From contig JAKOVH010000011.1 of assembly GCA_029782145.1 (NCBI GenBank), positions 1 through 64,000 on the forward strand: DNA of 64,000 bases. The letters run 5' to 3'. Origin of the DNA: Actinomycetes bacterium (lineage in GTDB: Bacteria; Actinomycetota; Acidimicrobiia; Acidimicrobiales; Acidimicrobilacustridaceae). The number at the start of each line of letters is the position of its first letter. The first letter of the stretch is position 1. Below the pieces are notes generated by a model, which made no database searches, was not told the origin of the DNA, and worked only from the letters and a program-made list of their open reading frames with translations. Both the position numbers and the translations under genes were made by a program. Below, in pieces: positions 39,269 to 46,690 of this stretch.

Positions 39269-39889
39269 GTGCTCGTCCCCACCGTCCTCGAAGCGACGTC
39301 GCGCGGTGAGCGCGCCTACGACCTGTACAGCCGGCTCCTGCGGGAGCGGATCGTGTTCCTCGGCTCGGCCATCGACGACGCCGTGGCCAACCTGGTCGTC
39401 GGTCAGCTGCTGTTCCTCGAGGGCGAGGACCCGAGCAAGGAGATCAGCCTCTACGTGAACTCGCCAGGAGGTGACATGGTGGCGCTGTTCGGCATCCTCG
39501 ACACCATGCGCTTCATCGGGGCACCGGTGTCGACGATCTGCATCGGCCAGGCGGCATCGGCCGCCGCGGTGGTGCTGGCGGCGGGGGAGCCGGGCCGTCG
39601 CTTCGTCCTGCCCAACGCCCGGGTGCTCCTGCACCAGCCCCACGGGGGCGCCCAGGGCCAGTCGACCGACATCGAGATCCAGGTGAGGGAGATGGTCGAG
39701 CTGCGGGACCGCATGATCGACGTCCTGCAGCAGGCGACCGGCCAAACCCGTGAGCGGCTGGTGCGCGACCTCGACCGCGACTACATCCTGCGGGGCGAGG
39801 AGGCGGTGGGCTACGGCGTGGTCGACGAGGTGCTCAGCCACCGCCGGCTGCGCCTGGCCGCCGGCGAGGCGCTGCGCCCCGACACCTGA
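39269..39889 (+). CDS. clpP: ATP-dependent Clp protease proteolytic subunit
   Basis: A 206-residue serine peptidase that assembles into tetradecameric chambers with ClpX/ClpC. The triad is visible: Ser in [16 protein letters not shown] (where most ClpP have AASMGA), His in [14 protein letters not shown], Asp in [13 protein letters not shown]. It is not next to clpX or tig, so it is probably a second ClpP paralogue. GTG 39269 is chosen because GGAGG lies 5 nt upstream and the family N terminus starts [10 protein letters not shown] 39254 is an alternative. It is divergent from the ArsR/AHSA1 operon and shares its operator region. Confidence 0.9.
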   Translation: MLVPTVLEATSRGERAYDLYSRLLRERIVFLGSAIDDAVANLVVGQLLFLEGEDPSKEISLYVNSPGGDMVALFGILDTMRFIGAPVSTICIGQAASAAAVVLAAGEPGRRFVLPNARVLLHQPHGGAQGQSTDIEIQVREMVELRDRMIDVLQQATGQTRERLVRDLDRDYILRGEEAVGYGVVDEVLSHRRLRLAAGEALRPDT

Positions 39890-39899
39890 CGGGCCAGCG

Positions 39900-39916
39900 C
39901 GGCCCGGTCCGGGCCG
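39900..39916 (+). terminator. Terminator-like hairpin after clpP
   Basis: CGGCCCG and CGGGCCG (39900-39906, 39910-39916) with a 3-nt loop, 10 nt after the clpP stop. Confidence 0.45.
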
Positions 39917-40028
39917 AGCTGCGCCCGTGTCGCCCGGGCGGTCCACCGCTCCCGGCGGGGCCGGCCGTAGCCTCCCCCGGTCGAGCGGCCCGCCGATCGG
40001 GCCGGTCGCTCTTCCGGAGGAGAGGCCG

Positions 40029-40679
40029 ATGAGCCCGAACGTCGTCGTCCTCGGACTGATCGTCGCCGTGTCGCCGCTGCCGGTCCTGGCCGAGGTGCTG
40101 TCGATGGCCGAGTCGGGCCGGGTGCGTCCGGCCGTGGCCCTCGCCCTCGGCTACGCGACGGCGCTCGGCGCCATCGCCGTGGCCGCGGTGGCCGTCGGCG
40201 ACCGGGCCTCGGCGTCGGCGTCGGGTGCGAGCACGGCCACCGCGCTGCTCGACGTGGTCGCCGGGCTGGCGCTCGTCGTGGTGGCCCACCGCACCCGACG
40301 GCGGGCGCAGCGCGATCCCGCGGCCGGCCTGCCGGGATGGATCTCCCGGGTGGGGTCGATGTCCGTCGTGCCGGCCTTCGCCCTCGGCGTGTTCCTGCCG
40401 CCGTACGTGGTGGCGGTCGCCGCCGGCAACGAGATCGTCCGTCAGGGCCTGAGTGGCGACCTGGCGTGGGTGCAGGCCGCCATGTTCGTCGCGGTGGCCT
40501 GCCTAGGCGTGGTGACGCCGATCGTGGTGGTCGTGACGTCGCCGGCCGGCGCCGACGCGCGGCTGGCGTCGTGGCGGCGGTGGCTCGAGCGGCACTGGCA
40601 GGGCGTCGCCTCGGTGATCCTCGTCGTGGCCGGCGCCTACCTCGCGACCAAGGGCGTGGTGGAGCTGGTGCGCGACTGA
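40029..40679 (+). CDS. GAP-family (Sap-like) membrane transport protein
   Basis: A 216-residue protein with about six helices: LGLIVAVSPLPVLAEVLSMA at the start, ALALGYATALGAIAVAAVAV, WVQAAMFVAVACLGVVTPIV and SVILVVAGAYLATKGVVELV. This matches the GAP/SfLAP family, whose mycobacterial member Gap helps glycopeptidolipid export. The substrate here is unknown. TCCGGAGGAGAGG lies upstream of ATG 40029 as a strong ribosome site. Confidence 0.75.
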   Translation: MSPNVVVLGLIVAVSPLPVLAEVLSMAESGRVRPAVALALGYATALGAIAVAAVAVGDRASASASGASTATALLDVVAGLALVVVAHRTRRRAQRDPAAGLPGWISRVGSMSVVPAFALGVFLPPYVVAVAAGNEIVRQGLSGDLAWVQAAMFVAVACLGVVTPIVVVVTSPAGADARLASWRRWLERHWQGVASVILVVAGAYLATKGVVELVRD

Positions 40680-40715
40680 TCCCTGAGCCGGCTCACGACG
40701 GTGGGCCGCTCGGCG

Positions 40716-41195
40716 TCAGCCGGCGCGCAGGGTGACGGAGCGGTCGTCGGCGCCCGGCCCGTAGACCATCTTGAGGTCGGGCTGCTCGAGCACCTCGTCG
40801 CAGTGGCTGCAGTGCAGGACGGCAGTGGTCGTGTGGCCGCACGTGCGGTGCACCATCTCCACCGGCGGCCCGGCCGGCGGCGCCTCCCACTTGTCGCCCC
40901 ACCGCCGCATGGCGTCGAGGACCTCCCAGAGGTCGCGCCCCTTCTCGGTCAGGCGGTAGTCGTAGCGGGGAGGGTGCTCCTGGTAGGGCACCTTCTCCAT
41001 GATCCCCTCGTCCACCAGCTTGGCCAGGCGCTCGTTGAGCACGTTGCGGGAGATGCCGAGGCGGCGTTGGAAGTCGTCGAAGCGCGACGCCCCGAGCAGC
41101 GCGTCGCGCACGATGAGGAGCGACCACCACTCGCCCACGACCTCCAGGGTCTGGGCCACCGAGCAGTTCATGTCGCTGAAGCTCGCCCGTTGCAT
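40716..41195 (-). CDS. HxlR-family transcriptional regulator with zinc-ribbon tail
   Basis: A 159-residue winged-helix regulator. VAQTLEVVGEWWSLLIVRDA and FQRRLGISRNVLNERLAKLV, then GIMEKVPYQEHPPRYDYRLT, are typical HxlR elements. After residue 115, CGHTTTAVLHCSHC forms a CxH...CxxC zinc-ribbon-like tail not present in small HxlR proteins. TATCGT (41202-41207) ends 6 nt before ATG 41195, leaderless. It lies upstream, on the same strand side, of nothing directly related; the thiolase gene ends 62 nt behind its start. Confidence 0.88.
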   Translation of the reverse strand: MQRASFSDMNCSVAQTLEVVGEWWSLLIVRDALLGASRFDDFQRRLGISRNVLNERLAKLVDEGIMEKVPYQEHPPRYDYRLTEKGRDLWEVLDAMRRWGDKWEAPPAGPPVEMVHRTCGHTTTAVLHCSHCDEVLEQPDLKMVYGPGADDRSVTLRAG

Positions 41196-41201
41196 GGCTC
41201 A

Positions 41202-41207
41202 ACGATA
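41202..41207 (-). promoter_or_regulatory. -10 hexamer of hxlR-like gene (leaderless)
   Basis: TATCGT on the minus strand, 6 nt before ATG 41195. Confidence 0.4.
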
Positions 41208-41257
41208 CGTCCCGGCCATCCCCTCGCCGTCGGCCTCCGGCGGGCTCAGGGGTGGGC

Positions 41258-42454
41258 TCACGGCAGCAGCTCGTAGATCGTGGCGTTGGCCATGCCCCCC
41301 GCCTCGCACATGATCTGCATGCCGTAGCGCGCGTCGCGCTGCTCCATGGCGTTGAGGAGCGTGGCGGCGAGACGGGCACCGGAGGCTCCGAGCGGGTGGC
41401 CGAGGGCGATGGCGCCCCCGTTGACGTTCACCTTGGCCAGGTCCGCGCCCGTGTCGCGGGCCCAGGCGAGCACCACCGAGGCGAACGCCTCGTTGACCTC
41501 GAACAGGTCGATGTCGCGCAGGGTGAGCCCGGCCCGGGCCAGCGCCTTGTAGGTGACGGGGATGACGGCGGTGAGCATGAACAGCGGGTCGTCGGCCTCG
41601 ACGGCGGTGGTGTGGATGCGGGCCCGCGGCCGCCGCCCGAGCTCCGCCGCCCGCTCCGAGCTGCCGATCAGCAGCGCGGCGGCGCCGTCGCTGATCTGCG
41701 ACGACGTGCCGGCGGTGAGCGACCACTCGATCTGGGGGAACCTCGCCTCCATCGCGTCGTCGACGAACGACGGCGTCAGCGCGGCGAGGCCCTCCGCGGT
41801 GGTGCGGCGAAGCCCCTCGTCGGCCCACACCTGGCGGCGTGACCCGTCGCGGTAGACGACCTCGACGGGCACGATCTCGCCACCGAAGGCCCCCCAGTCG
41901 GTGGCGGCCCGGGCCAGGTCCTGGGAACGCAGGCCGAACTCGTCGAGCTCGGCGCGCGAGATGCCCCACTTGGCCGCGATGAGCTCGGCCGCCACGCCCT
42001 GGGGCACCAGGCCGTCGGGGTAGCGCTCCTGCAGGCGACGGCCGCCGACGTCGGGCACCCCGGCCGCCGACGATCCCATCGGCACCCGGCTCATCGACTC
42101 GACCCCACCGGCGACCACGAGGTCGTGGGCGCCGGCCTGCACGGCGTGGGCGGCGAAGGCGATGGCCTGCTGCGACGAGCCGCACTGGCGGTCGACGGTG
42201 GTGGCCGGCACCCGCTCCGGGTAGCCGGCCGCGAGGACGGCTCGCCGGGCCAGGTTCAGCCCCTGCTCGCCCACCTGGCTCACCGCTCCCACCACCACGT
42301 CGTCGACCAGAGCGGGGTCCAGCCCGCTGCGCTGCGCGAGGGCCGCCAGCGGCGTGGCCAGCAGGTCGACGGGGTGGACCTGGGCCAGCGCGCCGTGGGC
42401 GTGCCCCTTGCCCAGCGGCGTGCGGACGGCGTCGATCACCACGGCATCGGTCAT
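41258..42454 (-). CDS. Acetyl-CoA acetyltransferase (thiolase)
   Basis: A 398-residue classical thiolase. VIDAVRTPLGKG at the start; the nucleophile Cys is in VDRQCGSSQQAIAFAAHAVQ (about residue 90); HPLGASGAR holds the His and MQIMCEAGGMANATI the second Cys. It cleaves 3-ketoacyl-CoA or condenses acetyl-CoA; long-chain beta-oxidation is likely given the nearby acyl-CoA dehydrogenases. TGGAGGAGCC lies before ATG 42454. Its promoter carries an inverted repeat suggesting repression. Confidence 0.92.
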   Translation of the reverse strand: MTDAVVIDAVRTPLGKGHAHGALAQVHPVDLLATPLAALAQRSGLDPALVDDVVVGAVSQVGEQGLNLARRAVLAAGYPERVPATTVDRQCGSSQQAIAFAAHAVQAGAHDLVVAGGVESMSRVPMGSSAAGVPDVGGRRLQERYPDGLVPQGVAAELIAAKWGISRAELDEFGLRSQDLARAATDWGAFGGEIVPVEVVYRDGSRRQVWADEGLRRTTAEGLAALTPSFVDDAMEARFPQIEWSLTAGTSSQISDGAAALLIGSSERAAELGRRPRARIHTTAVEADDPLFMLTAVIPVTYKALARAGLTLRDIDLFEVNEAFASVVLAWARDTGADLAKVNVNGGAIALGHPLGASGARLAATLLNAMEQRDARYGMQIMCEAGGMANATIYELLP

Positions 42455-42494
42455 GGCTCCTCCAGAGGGGGAAGCCCGGCGGCTCGCGTCCCGG

Positions 42495-42544
42495 GTCAGT
42501 TGTGTGATGGAACTGACCATACGGCACTGAGTTGCATCAGGCAA
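42495..42544 (-). promoter_or_regulatory. Thiolase promoter with operator-like palindrome
   Basis: On the minus strand TTGCCT (42539-42544) and TATGGT (42516-42521) are 17 nt apart, a good -35/-10 pair. An inverted repeat GTCAGTT-N9-AACTGAC (42495-42517) covers the predicted start site. The 160-bp gap behind ppk2 holds nothing else. Confidence 0.6.
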
Positions 42545-42614
42545 CCCTGTCGGCGGGCAGCCATGGCGCCATGCACGCGGACCGGTGGTGCGTGCCGGCC
42601 GGCGCCAGCCGGCG

Positions 42615-43448
42615 TCAGTCGGTGAGCTTGATCTTGTCGATGCCGTCGATCGGGTCGGGGTAGTCCATGTCGAGCGCCTCGAGCTTGTCGATCAGCAGCT
42701 GCGACACCACCAGGTTGCGGTACCACTTGCGGTCCGACGGGATGATGTACCAGGGCGCCTTGTCGGTCGCCGTCTCGGCGATGGCTTCCTCGTAGGCCTC
42801 GGTGTAGGCGTCCCAGTGGGCCCGCTCGCTCACGTCGCCGTGCTCGAACTTCCAGTGCTTGGCCGGGTTCTCCAGGCGCTCCTGGAGGCGCCGCTTCTGC
42901 TCGTCCTTGGAGATGTGCAGGAACAGCTTGACGACCACCGTGCCCTCGTCGGCCAGCATCTGCTCGAAGCCGCGGATGTGCTCGAAGCGCCGCCGCCAGA
43001 CCTTCTCGGGCACGAGGTCGTGCACGCGCACCACGAGCACGTCCTCGTAGTGGCTGCGGTTCCAGATCACCATGCGGCCGTTGCGGGGCGTGTGCTCGTG
43101 GATGCGCCACAGGTAGTCGTGGGCGAGCTCCACCTCGTTGGGCCGCTTGAAGTTGGCCACCTTCACCCCGAGCGGGTTGACGGTGTGGAAGACGTGCTTG
43201 ATGGTGCCGTCCTTGCCGGAGGTGTCCATGCCCTGCAGCACGATCAGCATCTTGTGCTGGGCCTGGGCGTACAGCATCTGCTGCAGATCGGCCAGGCGGG
43301 CGTTCAACCGGGCCAGCAGCTCCGGGGCCTGCGACTTCTCGCCCTCGAACCCGTCGGTGGTGTTCGTCGACCACTTCTTGAGGAAGACGGGACCGCCGGG
43401 GTGCACCCGGTACTGGTCGGGGTCGATCCGCTGCTCGGTCTCAGCCAT
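42615..43448 (-). CDS. ppk2: Polyphosphate kinase 2 family protein
   Basis: A 277-residue P-loop kinase that uses polyphosphate to phosphorylate nucleoside mono- or diphosphates. Walker A GMDTSGKDGTI (73-83), NRSHYEDVLVVRVH (Walker B-like with Asp137), lid RRLQERLENPAKHWKF and the PWYIIPSDRKWYRNL end are characteristic of single-domain PPK2. With this length it could act on ADP/AMP (class I or III); the acceptor is not certain. ATG 43448 is at the conserved start (MAETEQRIDPDQYRV); no clear ribosome site. Confidence 0.92.
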   Translation of the reverse strand: MAETEQRIDPDQYRVHPGGPVFLKKWSTNTTDGFEGEKSQAPELLARLNARLADLQQMLYAQAQHKMLIVLQGMDTSGKDGTIKHVFHTVNPLGVKVANFKRPNEVELAHDYLWRIHEHTPRNGRMVIWNRSHYEDVLVVRVHDLVPEKVWRRRFEHIRGFEQMLADEGTVVVKLFLHISKDEQKRRLQERLENPAKHWKFEHGDVSERAHWDAYTEAYEEAIAETATDKAPWYIIPSDRKWYRNLVVSQLLIDKLEALDMDYPDPIDGIDKIKLTD

Positions 43449-43552
43449 CTGCCCATGATCCCGCAGTGGGCCGCTTCGGACCCAACCGGTGGACCGTCCC
43501 CGGTGGCGCCGTGCCCTCTGGGGCGCCACGGCGCGTCGCGGTGGTGGCGGGG

Positions 43553-43558
43553 TAGAAC
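43553..43558 (+). promoter_or_regulatory. -10 hexamer of zinc peptidase gene (leaderless)
   Basis: TAGAAC ends 6 nt before ATG 43565. The last base departs from TANNNT. Confidence 0.3.
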
Positions 43559-43564
43559 GAGGCC

Positions 43565-44443
43565 ATGCGATTCCGACGGGGCGCGTCGATCGACACGTCA
43601 CAGGTCTCCGATCGGCGCGGCCTCGGCGGCGGTGCTCCGATCGCCCTCGGGGGGACCGGTCTGGTCGGGCTGCTCATCTTCCTGGCCGTGCAGCTGCTCG
43701 GCGGCGGAGGGGGTGGCGACGGCACCGGGATCGGCTCGCCCTTCTCGCTGGGAGCGGGCCCCGGGCAGGCCACCGAGCAGGACCTCTCGGCCGAGTGCCG
43801 CACCGGTGCCGACGCCGAGCAGCGCCAGGACTGCCGCATCGTGGCCGTGGTCAACTCCGTGCAGGAGTACTGGGGCGGCACCGTCTCGGGCTACCGGGAG
43901 GCCGACACCGTGCTGTTCGAGCGGCAGGTGTCCACCGGCTGCGGCGCCGCCACCTCGGCCGTCGGGCCCTTCTACTGCCCGGCCGACGCCACCGTGTACC
44001 TCGACCTGTCGTTCTACGCCGAGCTGAGCCAGCGCTTCGGGGCGAGGGGAGGCCCCTTCGCCGAGGCCTACGTGGTCGCCCACGAGTACGGCCACCACGT
44101 CCAGCACCTGCTCGGCACCGACCAGCAGGTCGGCGGCGACCGGGCGGGCGCCGAGAGCGGGTCGGTGCGCCTCGAGCTGCAGGCCGACTGCTACGCCGGC
44201 GTGTGGTCGGCCCACGCCGAGCGCACGTCGCTCATCGAGGACCTCACCGACGACGACATCGCCGTCGGGCTCGACGCCGCCTCGGTGATCGGCGACGACT
44301 ACATCCAGTCGCACTTCGGAGGTGGCGTCGACCCCGAGTCGTGGACGCACGGCTCGAGCGAGCAGCGCCAGCGCTGGTTCAGCGTGGGCCACGACACCGG
44401 TGACCCCCGCCGATGCGACACCTTCTCGGCCGCCCAGCTGTGA
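43565..44443 (+). CDS. Neutral zinc metallopeptidase (YpfJ family)
   Basis: A 292-residue membrane-anchored protein: cytoplasmic basic start MRFRRGASIDTSQVSDRRG, one helix (about 28-45, LGGTGLVGLLIFLAVQLLGG), then an external metallopeptidase domain with HEYGHH (zinc His173, His177; catalytic Glu174) and ELQADCYAGVW carrying the third ligand region. Four Cys (78, 90, 126, 138) likely form disulphides. The N-terminal RRG..DTSQVxDRRG pattern is the signature of this family. Substrate unknown. Confidence 0.92.
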   Translation: MRFRRGASIDTSQVSDRRGLGGGAPIALGGTGLVGLLIFLAVQLLGGGGGGDGTGIGSPFSLGAGPGQATEQDLSAECRTGADAEQRQDCRIVAVVNSVQEYWGGTVSGYREADTVLFERQVSTGCGAATSAVGPFYCPADATVYLDLSFYAELSQRFGARGGPFAEAYVVAHEYGHHVQHLLGTDQQVGGDRAGAESGSVRLELQADCYAGVWSAHAERTSLIEDLTDDDIAVGLDAASVIGDDYIQSHFGGGVDPESWTHGSSEQRQRWFSVGHDTGDPRRCDTFSAAQL

Positions 44444-44465
44444 GCCCGTCGTGGTGAGCCGGGGG

Positions 44466-44471
44466 TAGCGT
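44466..44471 (+). promoter_or_regulatory. -10 hexamer of 2H-GNAT gene (leaderless)
   Basis: TAGCGT ends 6 nt before GTG 44478. Confidence 0.45.
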
Positions 44472-44477
44472 CTCGCC

Positions 44478-45332
44478 GTGCCCCGGCTCCGCCTCGGTGT
44501 CGCCCTGCTGCTCGGCGAGCCGCTCGCGTCCCAGGTCGACGGGCTGCGCCGGGCCTGCGGCGACGGCGCCTACGGGCGGGTGCCGCCCCACCTCACCCTG
44601 GTGCCGCCGGTGAACGTGCGGGTGCAGGACGTGCCCGCCGCCCTGCGGGTGCTCCGGGAGGCGGCGTCGGGCGTCCGGCCGTTCACCCTGCGCCTCGGCC
44701 CGCCGGCCACCTTCCTGCCGACCACCCCCACCCTGCACCTCGCCGTCGGCGGCCAGGGCGACGCCACCCAGGTGCTTCGCCGGCTCAGGGACGCGCTCTT
44801 CGAGCCTCCGCTCGAACGGCCCCTGACCCTGCCGTTCGTCCCGCACGTCACGCTGTGCGACGACATGGCGGCCGAACGCATCGCCTCCGCGGTCGGCGTG
44901 CTGTCCGCCTTCGTGGCCGAGGCCACCTTCGACCGGGTGCACCTGCTGCACGAGCAGCGCCACGGGGAGGTCCACCGGCGGTGGGTGCCCGTGGCCGACG
45001 CCCCCTTCGTGCCCCCGGCGGTGGTGGGCCGAGGCGGTGTCGAGCTCGACCTCGCCGTCACCCGCCTGCTCGACCCCGAGGCGGCCGCCTTCGAGGGCGG
45101 GGCGTGGCCGGAGGACGAGCCCCACCGCCCGCCGTCGGAGGCGCCGCCCGCCACCGAGCCCATCGTGGTCACGGCCCGCCGGCGCGGCGTCGTCGTGGGC
45201 GTGGCCCGGGGATGGGCCGACGCCGACCGCGTCGAGCTGTGCTCGTTGCTGGTCGCCCCCGGCGAGCGGGGCCAGGGCATCTCGCACCACCTCATGGCCG
45301 CCTTCCGCCACGCCGCCAGCTCGGTGGAATGA
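44478..45332 (+). CDS. 2H phosphoesterase (2'-5' RNA ligase-like) fused to a partial GNAT domain
   Basis: A 284-residue two-domain protein. Residues 1-180 form a 2H phosphoesterase fold with both HxTx motifs, HLTL (38-41) and HVTL (123-126); such enzymes open cyclic phosphates or join RNA ends. Residues about 225-284 (RGVVVGVARGWADADRVELC then SLLVAPGERGQGISHHLM) are the core of a GNAT acetyltransferase with the acetyl-CoA-binding RGQGISHHLM, but only its first half, since the protein stops soon after. The GNAT part may be truncated or only bind CoA. Alone in transcription, leaderless. Confidence 0.8.
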   Translation: MPRLRLGVALLLGEPLASQVDGLRRACGDGAYGRVPPHLTLVPPVNVRVQDVPAALRVLREAASGVRPFTLRLGPPATFLPTTPTLHLAVGGQGDATQVLRRLRDALFEPPLERPLTLPFVPHVTLCDDMAAERIASAVGVLSAFVAEATFDRVHLLHEQRHGEVHRRWVPVADAPFVPPAVVGRGGVELDLAVTRLLDPEAAAFEGGAWPEDEPHRPPSEAPPATEPIVVTARRRGVVVGVARGWADADRVELCSLLVAPGERGQGISHHLMAAFRHAASSVE

Positions 45333-45365
45333 GGTGAGCCGACGAACGGTCGCGGGTGAGCCGGC

Positions 45366-46112
45366 TCAGAGCAGGCCGCGCACGGCGCCCCCGTCGACGG
45401 GCACGGCCGCGCCGGTGATGAACCGGGCCTGGTCGCTGCACAGGAAGGCCACCACCGCGCCGAAGTCGTCGGGCCGGCCCAGGTGCCCGACGGGGATGTC
45501 GGTCGCCGCGGCGCGGGTGTCGCCCCGGTAGAGGGTCCGGATGCGGTCGGTGTCGTGGGAGCCGGGCAGCACGGAGTTCACGGTGACCCCGTCGGCGGCC
45601 ACCTCGAGGGCGAGGGTCTTGAGGAAGCCGGTGGCGCCCGCCCGGGCCGTGTTCGACAGGATCAGGTCGGGGATGGGCTGGCGCACCGACATCGAGGTGA
45701 TGGCCACCACCCGGCCCCAGCCGGTGGCCTGCATCGCCGGCACCAGCTCCTTGCACATCGCCACCACCGAGAGCAGGTTGAGCTCGAGCGCCGGCTCGTA
45801 GGCGTCGAGGTCGGTGGAGGCGAACGTGCCCGCCGGCGGGCCGCCGGCGTTGGGAACGACGATGTCGACGCCGCCGAGAGCCTCGGCCGCCGCCCGGGCC
45901 CACTCGGTGGCCCCGGCCGGGGTGCCGACGTCACCGACCACCGCGGTGACGTCGCCGTCGATCGAGGCGGCAGCCTGCTCGAGCCGCTCGGCGGAGCGAG
46001 CGCCGATGACGACGTGCGCGCCCTCGGCGGCCAGCGCTCGGGCGGTGGCCAGCCCCAGCCCGGCGGAGGCCCCGGCCACCGCGACGCGGCGGCCGGCGAT
46101 GCCGAGGTCCAC
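45366..46112 (-). CDS. SDR-family protein lacking the catalytic tyrosine
   Basis: A 248-residue Rossmann-fold protein: cofactor motif VAGASAGLGLATARAL, NAGGPPAG, and the C-terminal VNSVLPGSHDTDRI and FITGAAVPVDGGAVRGLL. Ser is present in AITSMSVRQPI, but the YxxxK pair is replaced by NTARAGATG (N--R), as in a recognised SDR subgroup with the pattern PIP-L-LSN--R. It may be a reductase using other residues, or a non-classical enzyme. GTG 46112 overlaps the stop of the upstream membrane-protein gene by 1 nt. Confidence 0.85.
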   Translation of the reverse strand: MDLGIAGRRVAVAGASAGLGLATARALAAEGAHVVIGARSAERLEQAAASIDGDVTAVVGDVGTPAGATEWARAAAEALGGVDIVVPNAGGPPAGTFASTDLDAYEPALELNLLSVVAMCKELVPAMQATGWGRVVAITSMSVRQPIPDLILSNTARAGATGFLKTLALEVAADGVTVNSVLPGSHDTDRIRTLYRGDTRAAATDIPVGHLGRPDDFGAVVAFLCSDQARFITGAAVPVDGGAVRGLL

Positions 46113-46660
46113 TACGAGCCCTCGCCCTTGCGGCGCTCGGCGAGCCGGCGGCCCACCATCGAGCCGAGCACCCGTGCCGCCCGGTCGACGGTGACCTCGG
46201 GCGTGGTCGGCTGCTCGCCGGCGGCCGGCTGTGCTGCCGGCTCTGTGGCCGGCCTCGAGCCCTCGGCTGCGCCCGGCGGCGTCGGTCGGGCGCCCTTCCG
46301 CCGGCCCTTGACGAGCGCGGCGGTGCCTCGTCCGAGCGCGGCCCCCGCGGCGCGGCCCGTGGCCTCCATCGACGCGGCCCGGCGGTCGTCGACGACCGGC
46401 GCCTCCTCGACCGCCCGTGCGGTGTTCATGCCCATGGCCAGCAGCTTGAACCCGAGCCAGAACCCGACGGCCGCCGCCAGCGCCGGCCACACCCAGCCGA
46501 GCGCCGAGTCCGGCACGCCGGCCAGGACCAGCACCGCCCCACCCGCCAGGCCGGCGACGGCCAGGGCGAGCAGGGCGGTGAGCCAGAAGACGAGGTCGGC
46601 GACGACGGGTCGCCGGAAGGCGGCCAGCGAGCCGCGGTGCCGGGCGGGGGAGGGGGCCAC
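46112..46660 (-). CDS. Hypothetical membrane protein
   Basis: A 182-residue protein with two N-terminal helices (LVFWLTALLALAVAGLAGGA and WVWPALAAAVGFWLGFKLLA) and a long cytoplasmic, Ala/Pro/Arg-rich tail ending VLGSMVGRRLAERRKGEGS. No family recognised. TACGGT (46667-46672) ends 6 nt before GTG 46660. It is the first gene of a two-gene unit with the SDR. Confidence 0.65.
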   Translation of the reverse strand: MAPSPARHRGSLAAFRRPVVADLVFWLTALLALAVAGLAGGAVLVLAGVPDSALGWVWPALAAAVGFWLGFKLLAMGMNTARAVEEAPVVDDRRAASMEATGRAAGAALGRGTAALVKGRRKGARPTPPGAAEGSRPATEPAAQPAAGEQPTTPEVTVDRAARVLGSMVGRRLAERRKGEGS

Positions 46661-46666
46661 GGGCGC

Positions 46667-46672
46667 ACCGTA
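46667..46672 (-). promoter_or_regulatory. -10 hexamer of membrane-protein/SDR unit (leaderless)
   Basis: TACGGT on the minus strand, 6 nt before GTG 46660. Confidence 0.4.
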
Positions 46673-46690
46673 GCCCCCTCCTGCGCCGGA

